DNA of 64,000 bases, from NCBI RefSeq assembly GCF_037392515.1, contig NC_090291.1, forward strand, positions 33,608,501 to 33,672,500, written 5' to 3'. The notes below the pieces were generated by a model that searched no databases, had not been told where the DNA came from, and saw only the letters and a program-made list of their open reading frames with translations. This document shows, piece by piece, positions 48,201-58,900 of this stretch. Each line of letters opens with the position of its first letter. Position 1 is the stretch's first letter. The position numbers and the translations under genes were made by a program. Source of the DNA: Haliotis asinina (taxonomy: Eukaryota; Mollusca; Gastropoda; Lepetellida; Haliotidae).

Positions 48201-51200
48201 TCATTCCAATATCACAAGCTGTCTCTAAACAAAGAAGGTCAGTTTGAAAGGAAATCCTCAATCACATGATTGTTAGCACTTAGAATTGAATAAGAAGTTA
48301 TACACTGTAATGTGCTACAGTATAAGTTGTTCACTGGTCAAGAGGGGACCATGGGTGGAGGTACCTTTGATGTTTGCTTGTGTTCCCTTTGTTTTGAAGG
48401 AGCAGTGAACAACATATTTATCTTACCAAACACCTCAATGTTTATATGGAACTGTTTGAAGCATAGGTATCAGATCATACACTTCAGCCAACCTGTGTGA
48501 ATCAAACGATTGGAATCTTGCTGTTTCTCCCCTCGCAGGTATTGTCTTTGTAAAGTCGCCACAATATAATTCCCCTGCTTGATATTCAGAGGGACTACAT
48601 TTGAATGTTTTGTCGCAATATATTTATTGGAAATAGAGTCAAATGTTTTCGTAGCCATCGCTAGATTTTGCGGACAACACAAGAAAATCAGATTTAGAGT
48701 TATCTCCATTCTAACGATTTCCATTCCCAAAACATTGGTAATTTCCATGTACCGTGCATCATTTACTGTTTACTGTTCAAGACGAAAAAGTAACTACCAC
48801 AAAGAACCGAATGAGTTGTTATTAGCAGCAGGGGGTATTGCAATCTTTGGCATGACGAGCAGACAGTTCAACCATTTGGTTACCTCACCACCATTCTCCT
48901 GAATATGTCCTCACCTGAGTTTGTAGGAGAGCTGATTGGGCCAAGGTCACCCAGAAGGTCAAGGAGGTCATCAACACCACTGCCCTTTGCTGTCTCACTT
49001 GTGTTGTTGCCAGGACTCGAGATGCCATTACCCAGAATATCAAGGATATTTGCTGACTGCAATGTTGGAACATAGACGGATAGAACTACACTTTGTGGCA
49101 TTTCTGTGCTAGAAACAACATGCACAGTCAAAAATATATACATTAAGTATCCATATTCAGTGGCCAACTGAAACTAGCTTTAAAAGCACTACATATTTAG
49201 AAAAGTATTAAATAACTTCTTACAGAATAGAAAACAAATCTGAAATGTCTTAATTTCTTTCTATTTTCCCCAGAGCCTAGATTTTCAAAATTCTCTTAGC
49301 GCAAAGATGGCACTAATCTTAATACAAGGCACTTACGACTATCTTGGTGCTAAGACAGCTTTGAAAATCAGGCCCTGCATTCTAATAAACATGTCACATT
49401 AAAACATTTGCCAAACAAAAAAAAAAAAATATTTTCTTCAGCATAATCCATGCCTACACTAGACTAAACTGTCCTACCTCTGTCTGCTGATTGTTCTGCA
49501 GGTTCATGGCATTTGTCCTTTCCACCATGTTGGTGTTGAGCAAATCATCCTCCTCTGAGGCGTTGGTCACCTCACCGTTCTCCATCATGTTGCGGCACTT
49601 GGAGTGTTCCAGAAGAGGCATCCGCTCCAACAGAGCAGATCTGTCAGGCACAGATAAATAGAGGGCAGGGTTAGCTGTTGTGAAGTTCTCAATAACAGAT
49701 GAGCCATATAGCAGCCTACTAATCATCTGGTATAGTCTAGTCATCATATTGGGAGCAAAAATTCATGCAACTGGGGAGAAAGAACATGAAATGAACCTTC
49801 TCTCCTAGCCTTGATCAGATGAACTTCTTTGAGTGGCATCTTAGAAGATGGGATGTACAATAATTAACAAACTTTATGTATCACAACTTTCATAGTTTGA
49901 GAATGTGATGTTTCAATATGGATTCTCGGCTTGACAACTTTAAAAGAATCTGTATCAAAACCTCACAATCATGAAATAAAAGAAGTTGTTAGTCATAAAG
50001 TTTGTTAAATATTGATCAGCTCATCCATTCCATCACCTATCAGAACCAACGATAGAATAGGCTGTATCACAGAGTAGAAACAAACCATGACTGGTGCTGT
50101 GATAATACCCACTGTCAAGATATGTTTCCTAACAGGATGGGTGTTAGGTGATGCATGCTTTCATACAGTCCCAACTCCCAACACATCCACTGTGAAGGAG
50201 ACAACCTCCATCACCCAAGGACGAACAACCTTCTCCTAAAATATTGAACACACAGGCAGACATAAGGCAGCTCTCGGCCTAGATTTTCAAAGTTCACTTA
50301 CGCAAAGACAGTGGTACATGCCATACATTAACATTAACTTATGACTATTTTAGAGCTGAGAAAGCTTAAAAGATCTAGGCCCTGATATTATCACAAGAAC
50401 AATATCTAAAATTGCAACCACACCATCCTTAGTGAACTCACGAGTGGGTATGAGGTCTTACTCTAGCCAAGTATATTCAGAGGAGGCTGATATACAGCCT
50501 TGATGTCCTTTACAGTGTATACTACATAACCTCATCCTGAACTATTCACACCTCACTAGGGATCAAATCATGGATTCAACAGGAAACTTATGTAGGGTCA
50601 AATTTGGTTTAAATACCTCAGCTTATAGAAGGTAGTGGATCATAGGTTTCTGTAGGTCATTGCATTTTGTGGATCCCACACCTGCTATTGACATGTGTTG
50701 TATATTTGTCAGTGACTCCTTCCATGATTTGTTAAATGGTTGATTGGTGCCACGAAAACCATTAATATGGTTACTCATGTATCAAATACATCAGCAACAT
50801 ATGTCATATTTGGGATTTCACTTTCTTAGTAAAGTACAAATTCTAGTACTTTTTTCGGTTGAGTCCCATCCGGGATTCGAACCCGCACCCTCAGAGTCAG
50901 GCACCTAATCGCCATCACACAAAGTCAGCCGCCTAGCCCGCTCATGGAAGTCGCGGTGGCTGAGCGGGCTAGGCGGCTGACTTTGTGTGCTGGCGATTAG
51001 GTGCCTGACTCTGAGGGTGCGGGTTCGAATCCCGGATGGGACTCAACCGAAAAAAGTACTAGAATTTGTACTTTACTAAGAAAGTGAAATCCCAAATATG
51101 ACATATGTTGCATTTGACCACTTTCTAAATGGCATCGTGCAAATACATCAGGTTAGAAGAAACTGTTTTTTTTGCCCAAATATGGGTTACCGTATCATTA

Positions 51201-54200
51201 TGTAACCAATTTTAAATGGAAACAATACTTTAAATCATAAATCTACATTTCTTGCAATCCTTATCAAAATGTGATAAGACTATCTGAACACCCATGAATA
51301 ACATGACATCACTTCTCACTTGGCTGTAAGAAAATTGTGAACATAATGCTCTTCCTTCACAAATATATCTTGGTAGTGAATGGTTCCAGAAAACTTCTCA
51401 TAATAGCTAGGGCCAGATAATCCAATGATGAGCATCCATTTACAAACACATGTGAAGTCAGCAAGTCTGACCACCTAATCCTGTTAGTGGCCTCTCACAA
51501 TTGTCACTGAAGATCAATTGTAACCCAGATCTTCACAAGCTGGCAGGTGCAAAGCCTACACCAGTATTACCTCATGTGGTCATGCTTATTAAAGAGGCTG
51601 GTAAACTCCACAGATCTCTGCTGCAGCTCTACATCAGTATGGCACCCATACACCTCTAACACTCGCTGGATGTTCCTGCAACATAGTCAAACTTGAGTAG
51701 TCTTCATACTAAACTGGGCTGACTGAATTAGGTCTTTATATTCAAAGATCACAATTCAAAGCCTGTGATCAAACGTTTCGTAGACAAAGGACAATATCAC
51801 ATGAAGAGTGAGTGAATGAGTTAGTGAGTTTGGTTTAATGTCACTTTAAGCAATATTCCAGCAACACAGCATGGGAATACCAGAAACAAGCTTCAATCCA
51901 ACATAAATATGAAATGATCATTGTATACATGTGGGGTTTTTTTAATAATGAGTTAGTTTCACTCCACTTTAACAATATTCCAGCAATATTGCAGCAGGGA
52001 CACAAGAAATGGGCTTCACACTGCTTTCTTAAGGCAATTGATCAGGGAACGTGGACCCCTAGCACCCTTAAAACATGTAACAGTTAATCAGGGGTACGGA
52101 CAAATCTAGTGTGTTTGCTCACTGAATAGCCAGGTCCAATTCAATACATGGGTACAATGTTTGAACCCCTTTTCTGATCTCCACTGTCAGAAATTTAACA
52201 TAATGTAAACAGACATGCAGCCAGTGGAATGACTTACGGCACGGCACGTGGGAATCTTGAGCTGAGCTTCATAATGGCGGTGATGGCATACTCCTTGGTT
52301 ATGATGGAGGAGTTGCTGCCAGCCAGGACTTTCTCCAAGATCTGTACCACATCCTCTTCCGTGGCCTGTCAACACATATTACACAAACACAATATTACAC
52401 AAATCATTTTGATTATCCAATTTAATATTTGAGCAAAATGGACAGAATAGTAAATATCTGGGCTCACCCTTGAAATGAACTCACTTCATTTGATTTGTTG
52501 TTTCACGCCACACTAACAAATATTTCAGTTGTATGAGGTCAGTCTTTAACTAAACGTGTCTGTACCAGACAATCCAGTGATCAACATTTAATATTTGAGC
52601 AAAAAGGGCAGAACAATCATGCCAAAAATGGTTTTCACTTAAAATGAGTCAATAATAAAACCAATTCAACTCACATTCAAAGGAGGCTCATCTTCAATGG
52701 TCTCAGAGAAGAGTTGTTCACCGTATTCTCCGATACACCAGGCAGCAACCTGCACTAAAGGCTGCTGGGACTGGTCATCTCGAATGGCTTTGAAAAGCTG
52801 GACAGTTGTGTATCCATGTAAAGACGTCGCCTCTGCAATCAGTTGGATCAGCGTGGACACAATTTCTGATCTCATACTATTACCAGCCTGAAAGTAGAGT
52901 TGGGTCCTAAGAGTTAGTCTTATGTACCACCATTTCTATGAATTTCTTCAATCAGAAGTTGATGTACTATACAAGATAAATCTTGTGGACAACTTCTTTA
53001 ATTGCTTACCACGATGATTCTGTGCTTGCTCTTGCCGTTGTTCATCAACCTTAAGAAGACGCAAGAACTAGTCCAGGAACATCACAGTAAACAAATAAAG
53101 AAGTTGTCATCCATATTTCTATGTTCAGTGGTATGTCTTTCTTGGATTTTTAAGTAAACCAAGAAAGACAGAAATACCTAAACCCATTTATATCCCAGAT
53201 GATTGATATTACAATGAATAAAGCATTGCAATACCATACCTGTATGTGATACAATGACGACTCCACTATGACTGACAAACCAAGACCATGCAACATCAGT
53301 AGAGTAAATACACCAAGTATGTGAACACTTACTGTTGTCAGCACTTTCATAACTGTGTCTATGTGCCATCTCTTGTTGGGTGCATATCTACAGGAAAAGG
53401 AATCAAAATGTCATACCCCTATTACCTCATGCTCAACATTTGAATCAGATAAATTATATACAAACATACTGAGTGTGACTGACCAACTATTCCTGCAGAC
53501 ATTAATCATGGCAAAGAAATGAATGAAATGAATGGGCAAGAGAAAGCAATTTGGTATGTACTTACTTTGATATGAATGTTTTTCATCTTTCTTAGACACA
53601 AAATGGCTCAAGTATGTGTATATTATTGAACACATGACAAGTAATTATTCCTATCAAAAGTGGAGAGAGTACTATAAATATTCACACTGTGTAATGTTCA
53701 GATGGGACTGAAGAGCAGTCAGCAATATTGTAGCTCCAAGACTTGAGGGTTTCGAATCATATTTATGTTTAAGAAACACAAAATTCAACTTCAAATAGAA
53801 CAGCTTTCACACATGGTGACAAGGGCCAAGTTTGCTCAAGTTACAGAAACAGATACTTTGATGCCACAAAAACATTACACTTACTTGGTGGCTGCCATGA
53901 TGATGTTTGAGCAGCAGTCAGGCTTGAACTCCAAATCACAGCTCTCCAGGAAATGTAGTAGTTCCTTCATCATGCCACGCACATTGTTGGAGTTGATCAA
54001 AGCAAATGACAACTCAACTGCACGTCTACAACACAACCATTGTGTCATTACATCAAAGCTCAAACTTTGACAATTTGTTTACAATACGCAAATGGAAAAT
54101 TCTGCCACAGGAAAATATTGTTCAGTGTTAAGATTCAAACATCACTTACTAATAAACATAAAAAATAAGAACATATAACATGAAGGAAAAGACTCCACAC

Positions 54201-57200
54201 ACCAATATGGGGAAGACAAATAATTTCTTCGGTGAGTTAACATTTTTATCACGCTGTTAACACTGCTGTCGTATCATCATGAAAACAAGATACCATAAAT
54301 AGATATGTCAACAAAGAAGTGAGTGCGTTTAGTTTTACGCTACTTCAAGCTACAATCCAGAAATATCACAGCAGGGGCCACTAAAAATGGGCTTCACACA
54401 CTGTGCCCATATTGTGAATTGGACCTGCATCTTTAGAATGACAAGTAAACACCAAACCACTACACTATACCACCACCCCTGTCGACAAAGGAAGTCAAAC
54501 AGTATATGGTGGTTCTAGAATTAGACTGATCTTAAGTAATGCCACACTAACAACATAACCAATGGGATACTACATTCCTAAGAAGTACAATATAGTGTGC
54601 ATGACAATTATTAGCCAGTGAGGTTATAAGTGAAAACAGCCAACATGACAGCATTCATTATATCCTGTCACTCTTACTCAAATCTAAAACTTCAAACACT
54701 AATTCTCCAGTATACCCCATTTCCAAATCACAACTACGCATCCCATGTGTGCTGTAAAGTGTAAATGTTTTGATAATGTAAGACTTACCTTCTAATGGAG
54801 ATATCTGGGTCTTTGAGGCAATCAACAATAGTTGTTCGATGTCTCTGTACTGCATTGTAATCAGCCTGCACGACTCTCAACAACGTATTGAGGGCAACAT
54901 ACCTACAAAACAAAACTGCATCATTTTAAGGATTGTCGACTGTCTATACAACATTTTAAAGATGAAGGAATAAAATGTATGGCTCCAAATAAACTGAATA
55001 CATGACTACATAGTTATCGATCATAACAGTGGGTAACCTTTCTTTCATGGCATATATGCTGCATATGTTGACTAAATGTAAACTCACCTAATATTTTTAT
55101 CATTATTTAGAAGGAACCTCCCCAGGATATTTACAGCAAGTACCTGCAACAAAGTAAAGATGGATACAACATAGATAAAGTCAACATAGACAAAAGTACA
55201 AACATGTTACATAAGAGAAATCAGCAAGCAAGACAGCTGACTTCAATAGAAAATACAGGTTTATTAGTTGAGGCAGGATACAAGTGAGACTGTCTTTTAA
55301 GTGTAAGAACAGATTCTCTGAAAGAATATTACTCAATCAACTACTCTAACGAACTGGTAAAATCTCATAATCGACGGTTGGTTCCTGACAACTGATAAAT
55401 CATTGAAAATAATTGGTTAGCTAAATTCCCCTCATTTTTCAACTTAAGGCTGTTAATGCACAAAAATAAAGAAAAACATGAGTGTAATTTTTTCGTGGTT
55501 TGGGTTTTTTTCGTAAAAGTGAACAAAATGCACTTGCAAATTTCATATCCTCTGAGTTAGCAACATGATTTGCTGGAGTTTTGAAGATAAATTCAATCAG
55601 GACATGGAACGAGCTTGTAGTGCTTATGAAATGTAACTGGCAAAAACCAACCCTGTGAAAAATTTTAATGGAAAAAAATGTTCCAAACTTGCATGTGTTC
55701 AAAAACATGACTGATTGCTTGGTCGCTTAGTCATTGTGACCAATCTTTGATTATTACAATTCATTGAACTACTAATAGTAGCAACACAGGCTGGTTGTAA
55801 GAAGTGGGTAACTGAACGGACTGGATTGCCAGATAGAATTGTAAGCCATGGTGACATTATGCATGTTATAAAATGGGAACTGTGCTGATTGATGCTCAAG
55901 AAGATGATCACTGGATTTTAAGGAGTTTATTATTTTCAGACTGCTGTAATAAAGCAGGAATATTTTTGTTAGCAATGGTCAAGTAAATGAATGATGGAAC
56001 AAACAAACACATGTACACAAAACCACTGAACAAATTTATTTTAAAAAACACACATAGAAAGGTTAACTGTTCTATGAGGAAATAACAATAACGAGCAAAT
56101 GAACAATCAATGCAGTGTAATTACTTATCTTTGTACTGGCAACACTACTGCATTATATGGAATCTATATGGTACTGAGTTAGTACCTGATAACTCTGATG
56201 GACTTTATGCAAATTTTTTTTATAAAACACCAGGCAGAGATCCGGAACTTACCCTCAGTCCAGCTTCTGACTGGATGCCCATAATCGTCAGTACAATCTC
56301 GTACAGAATCGCGTGTCCCACATTCTTACTTGTATCTGTGTTTGTGGCAACCTTCAAGAAAATATTTAAATGTGTTAGCAATCAAAATATGAGCACATAC
56401 ACATACTGTATTGAAATGTTGTGGAATCTCAAAAAGGCATAAAAAAACATGAAATCTGTAAGCGTAAAGAGAACAATTGTTCTTGTTAACTTCTTACCTG
56501 TGCCAGAATATCATTCATTGTTTCACTGGCCTCTGTATCGTTTTTACCCAGAATTCTCAGCAAGCGCAATATTTTCACCTGCAACATAAGCAGAAAATGC
56601 ATTAATAACTCATATTTTACAAAACACAAAGATTTGTGTAAAGGATGTATGATGATGGAACATGACAATTCTGAATTTGTGAATGGTGTGATGAAAAGAT
56701 ATTCAAAGTCTTCAACAATTAAAGTGACACACTGTACCATCACAGAGGTTGTGAACACCAAGAATCGCCTTTGCAGACCATTTACACATACTGAACCAGG
56801 TTAATGTAAAAACGAAATACGAACTTTTCATTAGTTCCTAAATATATACAGGGAGGTAAACATTTGGAAACATATTCTGGGCTAGCTTCCCTTTGATGAT
56901 AAAAGCACAGGATTCAGGACCAATTTTATCCCATAATCTCAGAGGATGCTGGATTGGCTTGGATGTTGTACAACACAGCATTCAGCAATACTCCAACCAT
57001 ATGGCGGCAGTTTGAAAATTGTTTGGACCAGACAAACTAATGATCAACAGCATAAGCATTGATATATGCAGTTGGGATACGATGACAGGTGTAAATCAAG
57101 TCAGCGAGCCTGACCAACCAATCCTGTTAGTCGCCTCTAACAAAAGCATGGGTTGCTGAAGATAATTCTAACCAGGATCTTCATGTATCGTTCCCCCTAG

Positions 57201-58900
57201 GCACATTTAGGAGGGCGCAGCGCCCTGCCCTTTGATTTTTGCGCCCTGCCCTTTTTATTTTGCGCCCTGCCCTTTTCGCCTCAATCGCAGTCGTTTGCTA
57301 CGACGCGTGTGTATTTTCCGGATTTTACCCAGGACGGAGTTCTCTCCCTTTCTTGAGGAGTCGCGATATTGTTTTTATAATGAATAAGAAATTGACATAT
57401 AAACCATGGCAAAGTCAAAGGAGTTTAATTCGCCTTATGAATCACAATGCCTACCAAGGAAAGAATCAAGAGGAAAAGAGAAGAAGCGGTGAATGCTGAT
57501 GCAAGGAAGTGTCGCCGACTGTTAGATTTCTTCGCTCCGAACCGGTATGTGCCTCTAAGTTCGTAATTTTTAAGCTGTTGATTTCCGATTCTTTTTCACA
57601 TGCCTTTCATATAATACCTTTATTTGCTACAGACAATAATCTGTGGATTACACGGAATGTATTTTTGTGCGTTTAGGGACAGATATTCATACGACTGTGC
57701 CGTTTAGTTAAAATCTGTAACTCGAAAATGTCCGCCATTTTGAACCCATCGGCAATTTGAAACTGAACTTGTTTTATTTCGTTATTTGTCCTGGTAAATG
57801 AAATAGTTGAAACAGCTTACACACTGTTAAACCAGTTCTTTTAGTTTTGTGTTTAGTAGCGATTTCATTAAGAAGTATGTCTTGAAGGAATAAATCTTTT
57901 TCGATTTCAAACAATGGGAAGCCATACGCCATGTTGAAGCAGACAGAACTTACAGTAGATACTTACGTCCAGGCGAATGCTTGTTGGATATTGTAGTAAA
58001 AGTAGTCATGATATCAAATTTCACTATCTTAAAATATTTTTAACATGGTATTTTAACTTTGTATACTATTTTTCAGGCCGGAATTAGACGAGTCAGAGGT
58101 AGTTTCCTATGTCAACTCAAGGACACAGGAGTCAGAGGCAGTTATTCAAACAAAGAAGAAAGATGGTGGTCACAAAAGTGCATTTGACACAAATTGGCAG
58201 CAAAACCGGCCCTGGCTGAGGTACTCAGAAAATGACAAAATGAAGGGAAAGATGTTTTGTTCATTATGCTCCAAGTGGAATACCAAGGGCAGAAATGGAT
58301 CTCAGGTTTGGACAGAGGTTGGATGCGAGACTGTCCGACTTGATAAGGTTTCCCTCCATGAGAATTCTCAAATGCATCGAGATGCTGTCCTTATGGAAAA
58401 GGATGACAAAGTGTCCATTGAAAACATTTTCTCAAGATACACAGAAAAGGAAAGTGCCGCACTGGAAGATGCACAGAAAGTACTGTTGTTTGTGTGTTTT
58501 GTGAAATTGTGAACAAATGTGGTAACAGATTAATGTCTTGAAATGCTTTTTTTCAAATTCTAATCTTAACGTACAAACTGAGGAGAGTAAAAACGAACTT
58601 TAGAATTCAACTTCATACACATTTTGTTATTTTTTCCAACATGCCCTTTTATGTCATGAAGTGCCCTTTTCCATGAATTTACCCTGCCCTTTTTGAACCC
58701 TAGGGGGAACACTATCATGGATTAGTCAGGAGAACACAAGGATGGAATATCTGGGACCTACTCTTTCCCACACCCAATACAGTCATTTGATGACAGCAAC
58801 ACACCTGCAGGTAGGGATCGCTGACTCCAGACACGTCGTGTTCTGGTGAGTAGCCTGCCATGATGAGGTTCTTCAGTATTCTGACTAGCTGTGGCACAAG
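45257..58900 (-). CDS. AP1G1: AP1G1, AP-1 complex gamma-adaptin (C-terminal ~3/4)
   Basis: Sixteen coding exons on the minus strand: 58900-58805, 56578-56498, 56351-56253, 55143-55088, 54902-54789, 54025-53885, 53387-53333, 52887-52675, 52365-52238, 51675-51571, 49640-49478, 49056-48915, 47791-47708, 47349-47189, 46429-46331 and 45358-45257. They join in phase to 612 aa, starting [20 protein letters not shown] and ending SNFPQGLWQ. About 220 N-terminal residues lie beyond the window. Order: alpha-solenoid trunk ([15 protein letters not shown] is diagnostic), a hinge with the clathrin-box-like LLDLLGDL, and the gamma-ear from [11 protein letters not shown] through [12 protein letters not shown]-1 sorts clathrin cargo at the trans-Golgi network and endosomes. 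The donor at 47188 is GTGCTT, unusual; the family alignment supports it, since the next exon continues [10 protein letters not shown]. Confidence 0.96.
45383..45428. repeat. Short minisatellite
   Basis: 'agtgtttcagtgctttt' and 'agtgcttt' alternate, ~25 bp upstream (in transcript order) of the last AP1G1 exon. Confidence 0.75.
45428..45530 (-). mobile_element. SINE family 2, diverged copy
   Basis: 'agcaatattcacgcgataac', 'catgtgctcatcgaacca' and 'ggtcttcggcaggatgagca'. AP1G1 last intron. Confidence 0.65.
45908..46015 (-). mobile_element. SINE family 2 fragment
   Basis: 'gtgagtgggagttttacacc', 'agcaatattttagcaatatc' and 'aaaatgggctttaactg'. Confidence 0.7.
46573..46598. repeat. GT microsatellite
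   Basis: Thirteen GT units. Confidence 0.95.
47507..47560. mobile_element. Half copy of fold-back family
   Basis: 'gcctagattttcaaagttct' and 'cttagcgcaaagatagcgct' match the left arm of 49272-49378. Confidence 0.6.
48014..48085 (-). mobile_element. SINE family 2 tail fragment
   Basis: 'gtgagttagtttggtcttat', 'agcaatattccagcaatatc' and 'gggacatcagaaa'. Confidence 0.72.
48828..48895 (-). mobile_element. SINE family 2 head fragment beside an exon
   Basis: 'tctttggcatgacgagcag' and 'caaccatttggttacctcac' match the tRNA-like head. It lies just inside the intron, ~20 bp from AP1G1 exon 49056-48915. Confidence 0.65.
49272..49378. mobile_element. Fold-back MITE, full copy
   Basis: Inverted arms: 'gcctagattttcaaaattct' + 'cttagcgcaaagat' at the left; 'atcttggtgctaagacagct' + 'ttgaaaatcaggccct' at the right. 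The middle is 35-40 bp. Confidence 0.8.
50277..50392. mobile_element. Fold-back MITE, second copy
   Basis: 'gcctagattttcaaagttca' at the left and 'agcttaaaagatctaggccc' at the right, more diverged than the copy at 49272. Confidence 0.72.
50794..51111. repeat. Near-perfect palindrome: 2 x 151 bp arms, 16-bp spacer, from SINE family 3
   Basis: Left arm 50794-50944 and right arm 50961-51111 are reverse complements with about one mismatch (cgccatcaca against cgccagcaca). The right arm is a tRNA-derived SINE, starting in the spacer at ~50949: 'gtcgcggtggctgagcgggc', box B 'gcgggttcgaatcccgg', and a body continuing past the arm to 'cactttctaaatggc'. The left arm is a second copy, head to head, missing its first bases. 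It lies in the AP1G1 intron between exons 51675-51571 and 49640-49478. Confidence 0.93.
51395..51540 (-). mobile_element. SINE family 1 fragment
   Basis: 'ccagataatccaatgatgag', 'agtcagcaagtctgaccacc' and 'atcctgttagtggcctctca'. It ends close to AP1G1 exon 51675-51571. Confidence 0.68.
51806..51900 (-). mobile_element. SINE family 2 fragment
   Basis: 'gtgagtttggtttaatgtca', 'agcaatattccagcaacaca' and 'gaataccagaaacaagctt'. Confidence 0.72.
51948..52170 (-). mobile_element. SINE family 2 copy split by an insertion
   Basis: 'gagttagtttcactccactt' to 'aaatgggcttcacactgc' (52018-52024 region) resumes at 'catgggtacaatgtttgaac' near 52148. The ~120 bp between is foreign to the family. Confidence 0.55.
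52485..52590 (-). mobile_element. SINE family 1 fragment
   Basis: 'tttcacgccacactaacaaa', 'ttcagttgtatgaggtcagt' and 'accagacaatccagtgatca'. Confidence 0.7.
54316..54479 (-). mobile_element. SINE family 2 copy
   Basis: 'gtgagtgcgtttagttttac', 'aaatatcacagcaggggcca', 'tgggcttcacacactgtgcc' and 'actataccaccacccc'. Confidence 0.82.
56962..57184 (-). mobile_element. SINE family 1 copy
   Basis: 'cagcaatactccaaccatat', 'gcagttgggatacgatgaca', 'agtcagcgagcctgaccaac' and 'catgggttgctgaaga'. It abuts the hAT-like element that starts at 57190. Confidence 0.82.
57190..58710 (+). mobile_element. hAT-like TIR element carrying a short zinc-finger gene
   Basis: Perfect 12-bp terminal inverted repeats GTTCCCCCTAGG (57190-57201) and CCTAGGGGGAAC (58699-58710). 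Subterminal repeats 'gcgccctgcccttt' occur three times at the left (57210-57275), and related 'tgcccttttccatg'/'ccctgcccttttt' lie at the right (58640-58692). The interior encodes only the two-exon gene at 57447-58512; no transposase core or dimerisation domain is seen. A clear 8-bp target duplication is not visible, so hAT is inferred from the encoded finger type. It is inserted in the AP1G1 intron upstream of exon 56578, opposite in strand. Confidence 0.7.
57447..58512 (+). CDS. Two-exon TTF/BED-like zinc-finger protein of the TIR element
   Basis: Exons 57447-57544 (donor CG|GTATGT) and 58077-58512 (acceptor TTTTCAG) join in phase to an uninterrupted 177-aa frame. The N terminus is basic ([15 protein letters not shown]) with a [13 protein letters not shown] motif. 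The C-terminal half has a finger-like segment: WLRY, then CSLC about 13 residues on, and HENSQMH ~35 residues later. This spacing is typical of the TTF-type/ZNF862-like fingers that precede hAT transposases. The transposase body is absent: the frame ends [10 protein letters not shown]. The intended protein may instead splice at CAGAAA|GTACTG near 58481 into exons that this element lacks. A nuclear DNA-binding role is inferred. A host gene of the same family would be the main alternative. Confidence 0.6.

Noticed and set aside
50945-51040. A functional tRNA Leu/Ser gene in the palindrome
   Set aside because: Box A and B look good, but the acceptor and T stems pair poorly and the sequence continues as a SINE body, with another copy at 21245.
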